A stretch of 64,000 bases of DNA from positions 51,390 through 115,389 of the forward strand of contig WRHK01000003.1 of assembly GCA_009783295.1 (NCBI GenBank). Direction: 5' to 3'. A program made the translations under genes and the position numbers. Origin of the DNA: Promicromonosporaceae bacterium (lineage in GTDB: Bacteria > Actinomycetota > Actinomycetes > Actinomycetales > Cellulomonadaceae). This document shows, piece by piece, positions 18,413 through 28,487 of this stretch. A model generated the notes under the pieces. It made no database searches and was not told the origin of the DNA. It worked only from the letters and a program-made list of their open reading frames with translations. How positions within the stretch are numbered: position 1 is the first letter of the stretch; every line of letters starts with the position of its first letter.

Positions 18413-18483
18413 GTCAGGTCGGTCGTCGTGGATCGGGTCGGCGGTTCGCGAGCGCCGACCTGATCTTGGACCACCGACCTGAC
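18413..18483. repeat. Nested palindrome between convergent genes (possible bidirectional terminator)
   Basis: GTCAGGTCGGT (18413-18423) / ACCGACCTGAC (18473-18483) outer arms; GGTCGGCG (18436-18443) / CGCCGACC (18453-18460) inner arms. Confidence 0.7.
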
Positions 18484-18496
18484 GCCGGCCGCGCTA

Positions 18497-21379
18497 TCAG
18501 GCGCGGGCGCTCTCCCGCGGCCCCAGGGCCGACGACGGCAGCTCGAACCCGGCCGGGCGCACGAGGATCCTCTCGAGCACCAGGTTGGGGTCGAGCGCGC
18601 CGATCGTCAGGTCGGCGACTCCGGCCTCCAGACGCACGCGCACCGTGGTCACGCGGATGTTCTCGACCACGGGCACGGACCAGCGGCGGTCGGCGGGCTC
18701 GCCGGCGTTGACGTCGGCGGCCACCGCCTCGACCACCTCGCCGTTCAGCGTGAACCGCAGCGACGTGCCGCGCACCACCACGCCGGTCGGCACCTGCCAC
18801 ACCTCGACGTCGTACTCGCCCGCGGCCTCGGCCAGCAGGCGGTAGGTCAGCGTGGGGGCGTCCTGGCCCGGGGCGAACGACGCCGTCGTCGGCAGCACGC
18901 GCATCGCCGACCCGTCGCGGCCGCCACGAGGCAGCTCGACGAACCGTGCGTCGCCGGCCGGCGCCGACTCCGCGGCGTGCGCCGCGTCGATCACGACGAC
19001 CCCGCCGGGGCCGGGCAGGAACGTGCCCGCGGGCAGCCCGGACGTGTCGACGGCGCGGCCGGTGACCACGACGTCCACGCGCGACACCTGGTGCGCCTGC
19101 GCGGCGTCGACCACGACGGCGAGCCGCACCTGCTGCTCGGTGGCGGGCAGCAGCCCGCGGTCGCACGTGAGCACCACGACGTCCTGGCCGCGGGTCGCGC
19201 CGGACCGCGCCGACACGCCCAGCCACGGCACGTCCTCGCCGCCCTCCAGCCGCCACTCGAGCACGCCCGTGCCGTCGTTCGCGACCTCGATCGCGACCGA
19301 CGTCTGCCCGGCGTGGCGGAAGTCGTCCACGACCACCCGCATAGGCCAGCCGTACCGGCGGTGGTAGACGGGCGCGGCGTCGGCGCGGGAGACCGCCAGG
19401 CGCGGCTCGTGCCCCATCGGCTCCACGACGTGGCGGACGGGGTAGCGCGCGCCGTCCTCGTTCCAGCCGGTGAAGCCGACGTGCGCCTCCTGCTCGTGGC
19501 CCGTCCACTTGCCGCCCGCGAGCTCGCGGATCTCGTCGGCGATCGCGCGGTCCGCCGCGATGGCCTCGGTGACCCTGCCGGCGAGCTCGTTGGCGACCGG
19601 CTTGCCCTGCGCCGCGAAGTGGGCGTTCTTGGCCGCGTTCACGTGCATGCGCAGCAGGTTGACCGAGGCGCGCGCCGGCAGCCCGACCAGCGAGGTGTAG
19701 GCGAGCAGGGTGCGGCCGTCGTCGTCGAGCGCGGAGAGCGCCGCGACGACGGCACGGTCCAGGCCCGCGACGGCGTCGGCTCGCGCGAGGACGCGGTCCG
19801 CCTCGCCGAAGTGCGCTGCCGCGTACACCGACGGGTCGAGCGCCTCCGGGCGGCGCGCGGCGTTGAGGCGCAGGTACCCGTGCAGCACCTCGCCGATCGA
19901 CTCCCGCACCGACGGCGCCGCCGCCGGGAACGTCGATGCGAGCCATGACGCCGTGTGCTGCGCCGCCGCGTCACGGGTGCCGTTGCCGTAGGTGTCCATG
20001 TCGTACGCCATCGCCATGAAGAAGGCGAAGGGCACCTCGTTGAACTTCAGGTCGCCCACGTTGACCACCCAGACGTCCCGTACGCCGTGGTCGTAGGCGA
20101 GGGAGAGCTGGTCGTGCACGCGCTCGAACGACGTCGACGGCATCCACTCGTAGCTGGCCGGGCCGCCGTGGTAGTCGAGGTGGTAGTACATGCCGGCGCT
20201 GCGACGCTCGGCGTCGGTGGCCGGCAGCGACCGCATGAAGCCGAAGTTGTCCTCGCAGAACATCAGCGTCACGCCGTCGAGGCCTTCCCAGCCGCGCAGG
20301 CCGGGCACCGTGTCGGAGCCGTAGTAGTACTCCTCGACCTCCTTGTAGAGGGCGAGCATCTCCGTGGCCCCGGGGGCGTGCTGGGCCACGAGGCGGCGCT
20401 GCTCGGTGATCGCGTCCTTGAGCAGCTCGACGTTGGCGGCCAGGCCGGCGTCCTCGCCCAGCAGCTCGGAGTCGCGCTCGCCGCGCATGCCCAGCATGAC
20501 GATCTTCTCGAACATCCCCGAGCGCTTGAGGCCGTCCTCCCAGTAGCGCAGCAGCCCGTCCCGGTTGGTCAGGTAGTTCCACTCGTCGCCGTACGGCGAG
20601 TACGGGCCGCGCACCAGGTCCCACTCCTCGGAGGCGCGCAGGCACGGCTCGTGGTGGGACGCCCCGACGACGATGCCGTAGACGTCCGCGAGCTCCTCGT
20701 TGAGGGAGCCGGGGCCGTCGAGCGCGAAGCTGGAGGTCCACATGGCCGGCCACAGGTAGTTGCCCTTGAGGCGCAGGATCAGCTCGAAGACGTGGTCGTA
20801 CATCTCGGCCGTGAACCCGCCGAAGTGCTCGTGGGTCCAGGTGCCGAAGCACGGCCACTCGTCGTTGATGAACAGGCCGCGGTAGCGCACCGACGGCTCG
20901 CGGGTGGCGGTCGTGACGGCGTCGTCGAACGTCACCGCCTCGCGCGGGTGCGGGGCGACGTCGCCCCAGTAGTGCAGCGGCGAGACGCCCGCGTGCTCCG
21001 AGAGGGCGAACAGCCCGTAGATGGTGCCGCGCTTGTCGGAGCCGACGACGACGAGCGCGCGCTCGACGCCGGGCGCCTCGGCGAAGGGCGCCTCGACCAG
21101 GGCGATCGCGTAGACCTCGCGCCGGCCCTCGACGGCGGACACGTCGAGCCTGCCGTCCGCGACCAGCGCGTCGACCAGCGGGCTGTGCCCGAGCGTCGCC
21201 GCGAGCACCACGGACGCCGTCCCCGCGGCGGCGGCGGACTCGACGACGGCCGGGGCCGCGCCCGTCACGCGCTCGAGGTCCCCGGCCACCTTCCCGGCGA
21301 CGCGCCGGACACCCTCGTGCGCGGCAGCCTCGACGACGAACGACACGGGACGAGGGGCGCTGTGGGACACGGCGCGCAT
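18497..21379 (-). CDS. Glycosyl hydrolase family 115 protein (xylan alpha-1,2-glucuronidase-like)
   Basis: YRGLFINDEWPCFGTWTHEHFGGFTAEMYDHVFELILRLKGNYLWPAMW, GIVVGASHHEPCLRASEEW, CEDNFGFMRSLP; start chosen at MRAVSHSAPRPVSFVVEA. Confidence 0.9.
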   Translation of the reverse strand: MRAVSHSAPRPVSFVVEAAAHEGVRRVAGKVAGDLERVTGAAPAVVESAAAAGTASVVLAATLGHSPLVDALVADGRLDVSAVEGRREVYAIALVEAPFAEAPGVERALVVVGSDKRGTIYGLFALSEHAGVSPLHYWGDVAPHPREAVTFDDAVTTATREPSVRYRGLFINDEWPCFGTWTHEHFGGFTAEMYDHVFELILRLKGNYLWPAMWTSSFALDGPGSLNEELADVYGIVVGASHHEPCLRASEEWDLVRGPYSPYGDEWNYLTNRDGLLRYWEDGLKRSGMFEKIVMLGMRGERDSELLGEDAGLAANVELLKDAITEQRRLVAQHAPGATEMLALYKEVEEYYYGSDTVPGLRGWEGLDGVTLMFCEDNFGFMRSLPATDAERRSAGMYYHLDYHGGPASYEWMPSTSFERVHDQLSLAYDHGVRDVWVVNVGDLKFNEVPFAFFMAMAYDMDTYGNGTRDAAAQHTASWLASTFPAAAPSVRESIGEVLHGYLRLNAARRPEALDPSVYAAAHFGEADRVLARADAVAGLDRAVVAALSALDDDGRTLLAYTSLVGLPARASVNLLRMHVNAAKNAHFAAQGKPVANELAGRVTEAIAADRAIADEIRELAGGKWTGHEQEAHVGFTGWNEDGARYPVRHVVEPMGHEPRLAVSRADAAPVYHRRYGWPMRVVVDDFRHAGQTSVAIEVANDGTGVLEWRLEGGEDVPWLGVSARSGATRGQDVVVLTCDRGLLPATEQQVRLAVVVDAAQAHQVSRVDVVVTGRAVDTSGLPAGTFLPGPGGVVVIDAAHAAESAPAGDARFVELPRGGRDGSAMRVLPTTASFAPGQDAPTLTYRLLAEAAGEYDVEVWQVPTGVVVRGTSLRFTLNGEVVEAVAADVNAGEPADRRWSVPVVENIRVTTVRVRLEAGVADLTIGALDPNLVLERILVRPAGFELPSSALGPRESARA

Positions 21380-21511
21380 GGCGGCTCCTTCGAGGCCGGA
21401 GAGGGACCCCGTGACCTTAGAGGGTTGACCGCGGCAACTCACAGTCGTTACGCCCCTCGGACACCCGCCCGAGAGTCCCCAGGAGGGTGCGCTGCACCCG
21501 ACCTGCCGCTA

Positions 21512-21533
21512 CGTTGTGAGCCGCATCACAACG
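21512..21533. promoter_or_regulatory. LacI-type-looking operator CGTTGTGA-GCCGCA-TCACAACG upstream of GH15 gene
   Basis: Perfect 8-bp inverted repeat 18 nt upstream of the GH15 start codon. Confidence 0.5.
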
Positions 21534-21550
21534 ACGTGAGAGGACTGAGC

Positions 21551-24500
21551 ATGAGCCGTACGCCTCGGTGGGTGGTTGCAGGAGCAGTGTCGGCGCTCGC
21601 GGTGGGCGGCATGACCGCCCCGGCGCTTGCCGCGGAACGGGCGCCCGCACCAGGCGGGCCCGGAGGGGCCTCGCACTGGACCACGGGGGCGAAGGACGGC
21701 ATCGGGACGGCCACGACGACGGCGTCGAAGGTCTGGTTCACGCTCGGCGGCGGCGCGATGGACGAGGTCTACTACCCGCGCGTCGACGTCGCCGACACCC
21801 AGGGCATGCAGCTCGTGGTCACCGACGGCTCGACGTTCACGGACCGCGAGGACGCGGACACCACCCACCAGGTGAAGCTCGCCGACCCGCACAGCCTCAC
21901 CTACCAGCAGGTCGACACCGACAAGGACGGCCGCTACCGCATCACCAAGACTTATGTCGCCGACCCGGCCCGCTCCAGCGTGGTGGTCGACGTCAAGGTG
22001 ACCAGCCTCGACGGCGGCCGGTACACGGCTTACGTGCTCTACGACCCGAGCCTGGCCAACAGCGGCATGCACGACTCGGGCACCACCGACGGCGACGTCC
22101 TGCTCGCCGCGGACGCGACGACGTCGGACAAGGTGGCGAGCGCCCTCGTGGCGAGCCCGGCGTTCACGGCGACGTCGAACGGCTACGCCGGCACCAGCGA
22201 CGGGTGGACCGACCTCAAGGACGACCACACCCTCGACCACGCCTACACCGACGCGCCCGACGGGAACGTGGTGCAGGTGGGCCGCCTCGCGGCGACCGGC
22301 AACGGGGCGCAGGCCACCGTGGTGCTCGGTTTCGGGGCCGACGCCGCCACGGCCGAGAGCACCGCGCGCGCGTCGCTGAGCACCGGCTACAACGCGATCT
22401 CCGGTTCCTACAAGGCCGGCTGGGCCGACTACCTCAAGGGTCTCAAGAAGACGCCCAAGAGCGTCACGGGCGCCCTCGCCACGCAGTACGACGTCGCCGT
22501 GATGACGCTCAAGGCGCACGAGGACAAGACGTACCGCGGCGCCAACATCGCCAGCCTCACGGTGCCGTGGGGCGAGGCGAGCGACGCCGACGAGCCGGGC
22601 GTGGGCGGCTACCACCTGGTGTGGGCCCGCGACCTGTACCAGATCGCGACCGCGCAGATCGCGGCGGGCGACACGGCGGCGGCGAACCGCAGCCTCGACT
22701 ACCTCTTCGACGTGCAGCAGAAACCCGACGGGTCGTTCCCGCAGAACAGCCGGCTGGACGGCACGCCGTACTGGGGCAGCCTCCAGCTCGACGAGGTGGC
22801 GTTCCCGATCGTGCTGGCCGACCAGCTCGGCCGCACCGACCGGTGGTCGAACGTGAAGCGCGCCGCCGACTTCGTCGTGGGCCACGGCCCGTCGACGCCG
22901 CAGGAACGGTGGGAGGAGGAGAGCGGGTACTCGCCGTCCACCATCGCGGCCGAGATCGCCGGCCTCGTGGCCGCCGCCGACCTCGCGAAGGCGGCGGGCG
23001 ACAACGCCTCCGCCGCGCTCTACCTGGCCACCGCCGACGACTGGCGCTCGCACGTGAAGGACTGGACCTTCACCACCACGGGCCCGCTCGGCGACGGCCA
23101 GTACTTCGAGCGCATCGACGACGACGGCAACCCGAACGACGGCCACCCCCTCGACATCAACAACGGCGGCGGCACGCACGACGAGCGCTCCGTCGTGGAC
23201 GCCGGGTTCCTCGACCTGGTGCGCCTGGGCGTGCTCCCGGCGACCGACCCCGCGGTGCTCGCGTCCCTCCCCGAGGTCGACTCCACGATCAGCGTCGCCA
23301 CGCCCGAGGGCACGATGTGGCACCGCTACAACTTCGACGGCTACGGCGAGAAGGCCGACGGGTCGCCCTACGACGGCACGGGCGTGGGCCGCCTGTGGCC
23401 GCTGCTCTCGGGCGAGCGCGGCGAGTACGCGCTGGCCGCCGGGCAGCCCGCCGGCTCGTACCTCACGACGATGGCCGGGGCCGCGAACGCGGGCTACATG
23501 ATCCCCGAGCAGGTGTGGGACTCCGGCGCCGCGATCGGCCAGGGGACGGGCTCGGCGACGCCGCTGGCGTGGTCCATGGCCCAGTTCGTGCGCCTGGCGC
23601 AGTCGATCGACGCCGGCAAGCCGGTCGAGACGCCGCAGGTGGTGGCGGCCCGGTACGCCGCGCCGCGCCCCGCCGCGCCCGCACTCGACGTGACGGCCCC
23701 GGCCGACGGCGCGCAGACCGACGCCGCGACCGTCGACGTCACGGGCACCACCTCGGCGCCGTCCGTCGCCGTCAACGTGGGCGGCACCACCACGAGCGTC
23801 CCCGTCGACGCCTCGGGGCACTTCACCGCGACCGTCGCGCTGGCCCGCGGCCGCAACGTCGTCACGGTCGCCGCCGTGGGGTCCGACGGCGGCACCGCGC
23901 TGGTGCGCCGCACGGTGATCTCGACCAACCTCGGCACGCCGATCGGCGCGCTCGACGACCCGGCGGGCGACGACAACGGGCCGGGCACCTACGTGTACCC
24001 AGGCAGCTCCGACTTCGCGCCGGGCGCCTTCGACGTCACCCGCCTCGCGGCGTTCGAGGACCCGACGCAGGTCAACTTCGCCATCACCATCCACGGCGCG
24101 CTCAACAGCCCGTGGGGTGGCAACGCGATCTCGGTGCAGCGGTTCGACCTGTACATCCGCACCGGGTCGGCCACGGGTCAGGTGGACGCCCTGCCCGGCA
24201 CCAACGCCCGGCTCGCCGCGCCGTACGACCTGGTGGTGACGGCGGACGGCTGGACGCCCGCCGTCCGCGACGCCGCCGGCGCGACGGTGGGCACGCCGAC
24301 CCTCACCGCCATCCCGGAGACGCACACGCTCGTGGTCTCGGTGCCGCGGGACCTGCTGCCGGCCGACCTGTCGCACGCCACCTACGCCCTGACGTCCATG
24401 AGCCACGCGGACGAGGCCGGCGGCGAGGGCATCGGCGGGATCCGGCCCGTGTACTCGCGGGCGTACTGGGACTCGACGGTGGGGACGGGCATGAGCTGGA

Positions 24501-24679
24501 TCCACGACTACCGGTTCGGCGGCGGCGCCGGCGAGTGGACCGGCGACAACGCGGCCAAGGACACCGACACCCGCGACCCGAACGTGCTCGACGTCCTGGT
24601 GCCGGACGGCTCGTCGCAGGCCTCGGTGCTCGACTGGACGGCCGGGCCGGTGGTGCTGCCGTACGTCGGCCTGAAATGA
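21551..24679 (+). CDS. Secreted GH15 glucan 1,4-alpha-glucosidase / glucodextranase
   Basis: Signal peptide; HWTTGAKDGIGTATTTASKVWFTLGGGAMDEVYYPRVD; GYHLVWARDLYQIATAQI; Ig-like and glucodextranase C-terminal module. Confidence 0.93.
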   Translation: MSRTPRWVVAGAVSALAVGGMTAPALAAERAPAPGGPGGASHWTTGAKDGIGTATTTASKVWFTLGGGAMDEVYYPRVDVADTQGMQLVVTDGSTFTDREDADTTHQVKLADPHSLTYQQVDTDKDGRYRITKTYVADPARSSVVVDVKVTSLDGGRYTAYVLYDPSLANSGMHDSGTTDGDVLLAADATTSDKVASALVASPAFTATSNGYAGTSDGWTDLKDDHTLDHAYTDAPDGNVVQVGRLAATGNGAQATVVLGFGADAATAESTARASLSTGYNAISGSYKAGWADYLKGLKKTPKSVTGALATQYDVAVMTLKAHEDKTYRGANIASLTVPWGEASDADEPGVGGYHLVWARDLYQIATAQIAAGDTAAANRSLDYLFDVQQKPDGSFPQNSRLDGTPYWGSLQLDEVAFPIVLADQLGRTDRWSNVKRAADFVVGHGPSTPQERWEEESGYSPSTIAAEIAGLVAAADLAKAAGDNASAALYLATADDWRSHVKDWTFTTTGPLGDGQYFERIDDDGNPNDGHPLDINNGGGTHDERSVVDAGFLDLVRLGVLPATDPAVLASLPEVDSTISVATPEGTMWHRYNFDGYGEKADGSPYDGTGVGRLWPLLSGERGEYALAAGQPAGSYLTTMAGAANAGYMIPEQVWDSGAAIGQGTGSATPLAWSMAQFVRLAQSIDAGKPVETPQVVAARYAAPRPAAPALDVTAPADGAQTDAATVDVTGTTSAPSVAVNVGGTTTSVPVDASGHFTATVALARGRNVVTVAAVGSDGGTALVRRTVISTNLGTPIGALDDPAGDDNGPGTYVYPGSSDFAPGAFDVTRLAAFEDPTQVNFAITIHGALNSPWGGNAISVQRFDLYIRTGSATGQVDALPGTNARLAAPYDLVVTADGWTPAVRDAAGATVGTPTLTAIPETHTLVVSVPRDLLPADLSHATYALTSMSHADEAGGEGIGGIRPVYSRAYWDSTVGTGMSWIHDYRFGGGAGEWTGDNAAKDTDTRDPNVLDVLVPDGSSQASVLDWTAGPVVLPYVGLK

Positions 24680-24687
24680 GGTGAGGC

Positions 24688-24725
24688 CCGCGGGGGCGTG
24701 ACGCGCGCGCGTCACGCCCCCGCGG
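24688..24725. terminator. 38-bp perfect palindrome, candidate bidirectional terminator
   Basis: CCGCGGGGGCGTGAC-GCGCGCGC-GTCACGCCCCCGCGG; right arm overlaps the stop and last codons of the convergent regulator. Confidence 0.75.
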
Positions 24726-25419
24726 CGCGCCCCGGGTCGGCGCCGGCGTCGAGCTGGGCCCGCAGCCAGAGCTCGACGCCGCCGATGTGCATGGTGGCGG
24801 CCGCGCGGGCCAGCTCGGGGTCCCGGGCCTCGAGCGCCGCGCAGATGGCGTGGTGCTCGTCGATGGTGCGCGAGACGGCGTCGCGCTGTGTCAGGCCCCG
24901 CCACAGGCGGGCGCGCTGCGTGGGCGCGGCCAGGGAGTCGAGCAGCGACGTGAGCACCGCGTTGCCCGCCGCCGCGACGACCGTGCGGTGGAAGGCGAGG
25001 TCGGCAGCCACCAGGGCGTCGACGCCAGGGGAGTCGCCGGGGGCGTCGACCGACGCGCGCAGGGCCGCGAGTCCGGCGTCGTCCATCCGCGTCGCGGCCA
25101 TGGCCGTGGCGGCGGGCTCCAGGAGGCGCCGCACCTCGAGGAACTCCAGCACCGTGTCGTCGCCGTGCAGGTCGACGGCGAACGACATCGCCTCGAGCAG
25201 CAGCGGCGGCTCGAGGCTCGTGACGTACGTGCCGTCACCGCGGCGCACGTCGAGCACGTTGACGAGCTCGAGCGCCTTGACCGCCTCGCGCAGCGAGCTG
25301 CGCGAGATGCCGAGCCGCTCGGCGAGGTCGGCCTCCTTGGGGAGCCGGTCGCCGGGAAGCAGCTCGCCGTCGACGATCATCGCCTTGATGCGGCCGATCG
25401 CGGCGTCGGTGAGGGACAT
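24712..25419 (-). CDS. FadR/GntR family transcriptional regulator (fucose pathway regulator candidate)
   Basis: GELLPGDRLPKEADLAERLGISRSSLREAVKALELVNVLDVRRGDGTYV; FCD-type C-terminus. Confidence 0.92.
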   Translation of the reverse strand: MSLTDAAIGRIKAMIVDGELLPGDRLPKEADLAERLGISRSSLREAVKALELVNVLDVRRGDGTYVTSLEPPLLLEAMSFAVDLHGDDTVLEFLEVRRLLEPAATAMAATRMDDAGLAALRASVDAPGDSPGVDALVAADLAFHRTVVAAAGNAVLTSLLDSLAAPTQRARLWRGLTQRDAVSRTIDEHHAICAALEARDPELARAAATMHIGGVELWLRAQLDAGADPGRAAGA

Positions 25420-25522
25420 GCGGCCAGTGTGCCAGACATCGGACCTCTGGTGCAGAAGGTTCGCGCCCTTGAGGTGAGAAGGGTCTTGCGGCGGGCCAAA
25501 CATCCGATCTATCGTCGCCGCC

Positions 25523-26842
25523 ATGCCTCGCATCGTCGCGCTCGACACGGTCGACCTCCGGTTCCCGACGTCGCTCGACCTCGACGGCTCCGACGCGATG
25601 AACCCCGACCCCGACTACTCGGCGGCGTACGTCACCGTCCGCACCGACCGCGAGGACGGTCTGGCCGGCCACGGTTTCGCCTTCACGATCGGGCGCGGCA
25701 ACGACGTCCAGGAGGCCGCCATCCGGCTGCTCGCCCCGTACCTGGTGGGGCGCGACGTCGACGCCGTGCTCGACGACCTGGGCGGCATCTGGCGCGAGCT
25801 GGTGCACGACTCGCAGCTGCGCTGGCTGGGCCCCGAGAAGGGCGTGGCGCACATGGCGGTCGCGGCGGTGATCAACGCGCTGTGGGACCTGCGTGCCCGC
25901 CGCGACGGCCTGCCGCTGTGGCAGCTGCTGGCGCGGCTCACGCCCGAGGAGCTGGTCGACCTCGTCGACTTCCGCTACCTCAGCGACGCCCTGACCCGCG
26001 AGGAGGCGCTGGAGATCCTGCGCCGCGCCGAGCCGGGCCGCGCGGACCGCGAGCGCGAGCTGCTGGCCCACGGCTACCCGGGTTACACCACGAGCCCCGG
26101 CTGGCTCGGCTACTCCGACGAGAAGATGCTGCGCCTGGCCCGCGAGGCCGTGGCCGAGGGCTACACGCAGATCAAGCTCAAGGTGGGCGCCGACCTCGCC
26201 GAGGACGTGCGCCGCCTGGCCCTGGTGCGCGACGCCGTCGGCCCGGACATCAGGGTGGCGGTCGACGCCAACCAGCGCTGGGACGTCGCCGAGGCCATCG
26301 CCTGGATCGGGGCCCTCGCGCCGTACGACCCGTGGTGGGTCGAGGAGCCCACCAGCCCCGACGACGTGCTGGGGCACGCCGCGATCCGCCGCGCGGTGGC
26401 GCCGGTGCGGATCGCCACGGGCGAGCACGTGCAGAACCGCGTGGTGTTCAAGCAGCTGCTCCAGGCGGGCGCGCTCGACGTGCTGCAGATCGACGCGACG
26501 CGCGTGGCGGGCGTCAACGAGAACGTCGCGATCCTGCTGCTGGCGGCCAAGTTCGGTGTGCCGGTGTGCCCGCACGCCGGCGGCGTGGGCCTGTGCGAGG
26601 CGGTGCGGCACCTGTCGATGTTCGACTTCGTGGCCGTGTCCGGGACGCAGGACGGCCGCGTCATCGAGTACGTCGACCACCTGCACGAGCATTTCACCGA
26701 CCCCGTCGTCATGCGCGACGGGCGGTACGTGACGCCCACCGCGCCCGGTGGGTCCGGCGAGATCCGCCCCGAGACGCGGCAGCGCTACCGCTACCCCGAC
26801 GGCGCCTACTGGTCCGCCGCGCTGGCCGCGACGCCGGCCTGA
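25523..26842 (+). CDS. L-fuconate dehydratase (enolase superfamily)
   Basis: [70 protein letters not shown]. Confidence 0.93.
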   Translation: MPRIVALDTVDLRFPTSLDLDGSDAMNPDPDYSAAYVTVRTDREDGLAGHGFAFTIGRGNDVQEAAIRLLAPYLVGRDVDAVLDDLGGIWRELVHDSQLRWLGPEKGVAHMAVAAVINALWDLRARRDGLPLWQLLARLTPEELVDLVDFRYLSDALTREEALEILRRAEPGRADRERELLAHGYPGYTTSPGWLGYSDEKMLRLAREAVAEGYTQIKLKVGADLAEDVRRLALVRDAVGPDIRVAVDANQRWDVAEAIAWIGALAPYDPWWVEEPTSPDDVLGHAAIRRAVAPVRIATGEHVQNRVVFKQLLQAGALDVLQIDATRVAGVNENVAILLLAAKFGVPVCPHAGGVGLCEAVRHLSMFDFVAVSGTQDGRVIEYVDHLHEHFTDPVVMRDGRYVTPTAPGGSGEIRPETRQRYRYPDGAYWSAALAATPA

Positions 26843-26876
26843 CCCGACCCCGCCCGACACTACGAGGAGACCCTTC

Positions 26877-27722
26877 ATGAAGCTCGCACGGATCGGCGCC
26901 GTCGGCGCCGAGCGCCCCGCCGTCCAGGACGACGCCGGCCGCTGGCGCGACCTGTCGGGCGTCGTGCCCGACGTCGCGGGCGCGCTGCTCGACGAGACGA
27001 TCCCGGCCGTGCGCGAGGCGCTCGAGCGCGGCGACCTGCCCGTGATCGACGAGCCGGGCCGGTTCGGCGCCCCCGTCGGCCGGATCGGCAAGGTCGTGTG
27101 CGTGGGCCTCAACTACCGCGACCACGCGGAGGAGACGAACGCGGCGATCCCCGCCGAGCCGATCCTGTTCTTCAAGGCCGCCGACACCGTCGTCGGGCCC
27201 GACGACGAGGTGCTGGTGCCGCGCGGGTCCACCAAGACGGACTACGAGGTGGAGCTCGCCGTGGTGATCGGCCGCAAGGCCCGCTACGTCGGCGACGACG
27301 AGGACCCGCTGAGCTACGTCGCGGGGTACGCCACCAGCCACGACGTCTCCGAGCGCGAGTTCCAGCTCGAGCGCGGCGGCCAGTGGGACAAGGGCAAGAA
27401 CTGCGAGACGTTCAACCCGCTGGGCCCGTGGCTCGTCACCGCCGACGAGGTGGGCGACCCGCAAGCGCTCGGCCTGACCCTGTCGGTCAACGGCGAGGTC
27501 CGCCAGGACGGCACGTCCGCCCAGATGATCTTCCCGGTCGCCGAGCTGGTCCGGTACATCAGCCGGTTCATGGTGCTGTACCCGGGCGACGTCATCAACA
27601 CGGGCACCCCCGCCGGGGTCGCGCTGGGCCGCCCCGAGGCGCCGTACCTGCGCGCGGGCGACGTCGTCACCCTCGAGGTGGCCGGGCTCGGCACCCAGAC
27701 GCAGACGCTCGGCGCGGCGTGA
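26877..27722 (+). CDS. Fumarylacetoacetate hydrolase family protein (2,4-diketo-3-deoxy-L-fuconate hydrolase candidate)
   Basis: CVGLNYRDHAEETNAAIPAEPILFFKAADTVVGP, TKTDYEVELAVVIG, GDVINTGTPAGVALG. Confidence 0.93.
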   Translation: MKLARIGAVGAERPAVQDDAGRWRDLSGVVPDVAGALLDETIPAVREALERGDLPVIDEPGRFGAPVGRIGKVVCVGLNYRDHAEETNAAIPAEPILFFKAADTVVGPDDEVLVPRGSTKTDYEVELAVVIGRKARYVGDDEDPLSYVAGYATSHDVSEREFQLERGGQWDKGKNCETFNPLGPWLVTADEVGDPQALGLTLSVNGEVRQDGTSAQMIFPVAELVRYISRFMVLYPGDVINTGTPAGVALGRPEAPYLRAGDVVTLEVAGLGTQTQTLGAA

Positions 27723-28483
27723 TGTCCCGGTTCGAGGGCGTGCGCGCACTGGTCACGGGCGGCGCCTCCGGCATCGGGGCGGCCATCACGCGCCGCCTCG
27801 CCGCCGAGGGCGCCACGGTCGTGGTGCTCGACCGCGACGTCGAGCCGCGTGGGCTGGTCGACGGCGTCGCGGCGGTCCGCGCCGACGTGTCCGACGACGC
27901 GGGCGTGCGGGCGGCGGTCGCCGAGGGCGTCGCCCTGCTCGGCGGGCTCGACGTGCTGGTCAACAACGCCGGCATCGGCGCGCAGGGCGCGGTCCAGGAC
28001 AACCCCGACGACGAGTGGCACCGGGTGCTGGACGTCAACGTGCTGGGCCTGGTGCGCGTGACGCGGGCGGCGCTGCCCGCGCTGCGCGGGTCCGCCCGGG
28101 GCGTCATCGTCAACACCGGGTCCATCGCCGCGACCGCCGGGCTGCCCCAGCGGGCGGTGTACTCCGCGAGCAAGGGCGCGGTGCTCTCGCTGACCCGCGC
28201 GATGGCCGCCGACCTGGTGGCGGACGGGATCCGCGTCGTGGCGGTCAATCCCGGCACCGTGGACACCCCGTGGGTGGGGCGGCTGCTCGGCTCGGCGCCC
28301 GACCCCACCGCCGAGCGGGCGGCGCTCGAGGCCCGCCAGCCGCACGGCCGGTTGGTCGACCCCGACGAGGTCGCCGCGGCCGTCGCGTACCTGGCCTCGG
28401 CCGACTCCGGCTCGACCACCGGCACGGCGATCGCCGTCGACGGCGGCATGGACGGGCTGCGCGTGCGCCCGCGCACGGCCTGA
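27722..28483 (+). CDS. SDR family oxidoreductase (2-keto-3-deoxy-L-fuconate dehydrogenase candidate)
   Basis: VTGGASGIGAAITRRLAAEG, YSASKGAVLSLTRAMAADL; located in the fucose cluster. Confidence 0.9.
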   Translation: MSRFEGVRALVTGGASGIGAAITRRLAAEGATVVVLDRDVEPRGLVDGVAAVRADVSDDAGVRAAVAEGVALLGGLDVLVNNAGIGAQGAVQDNPDDEWHRVLDVNVLGLVRVTRAALPALRGSARGVIVNTGSIAATAGLPQRAVYSASKGAVLSLTRAMAADLVADGIRVVAVNPGTVDTPWVGRLLGSAPDPTAERAALEARQPHGRLVDPDEVAAAVAYLASADSGSTTGTAIAVDGGMDGLRVRPRTA

Positions 28484-28487
28484 GCCC

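Noticed and set aside
19018-19025. Isolated GGAACGTG string resembling the REP unit
   Set aside because: Single 8-mer within the GH115 coding sequence with no inverted partner.
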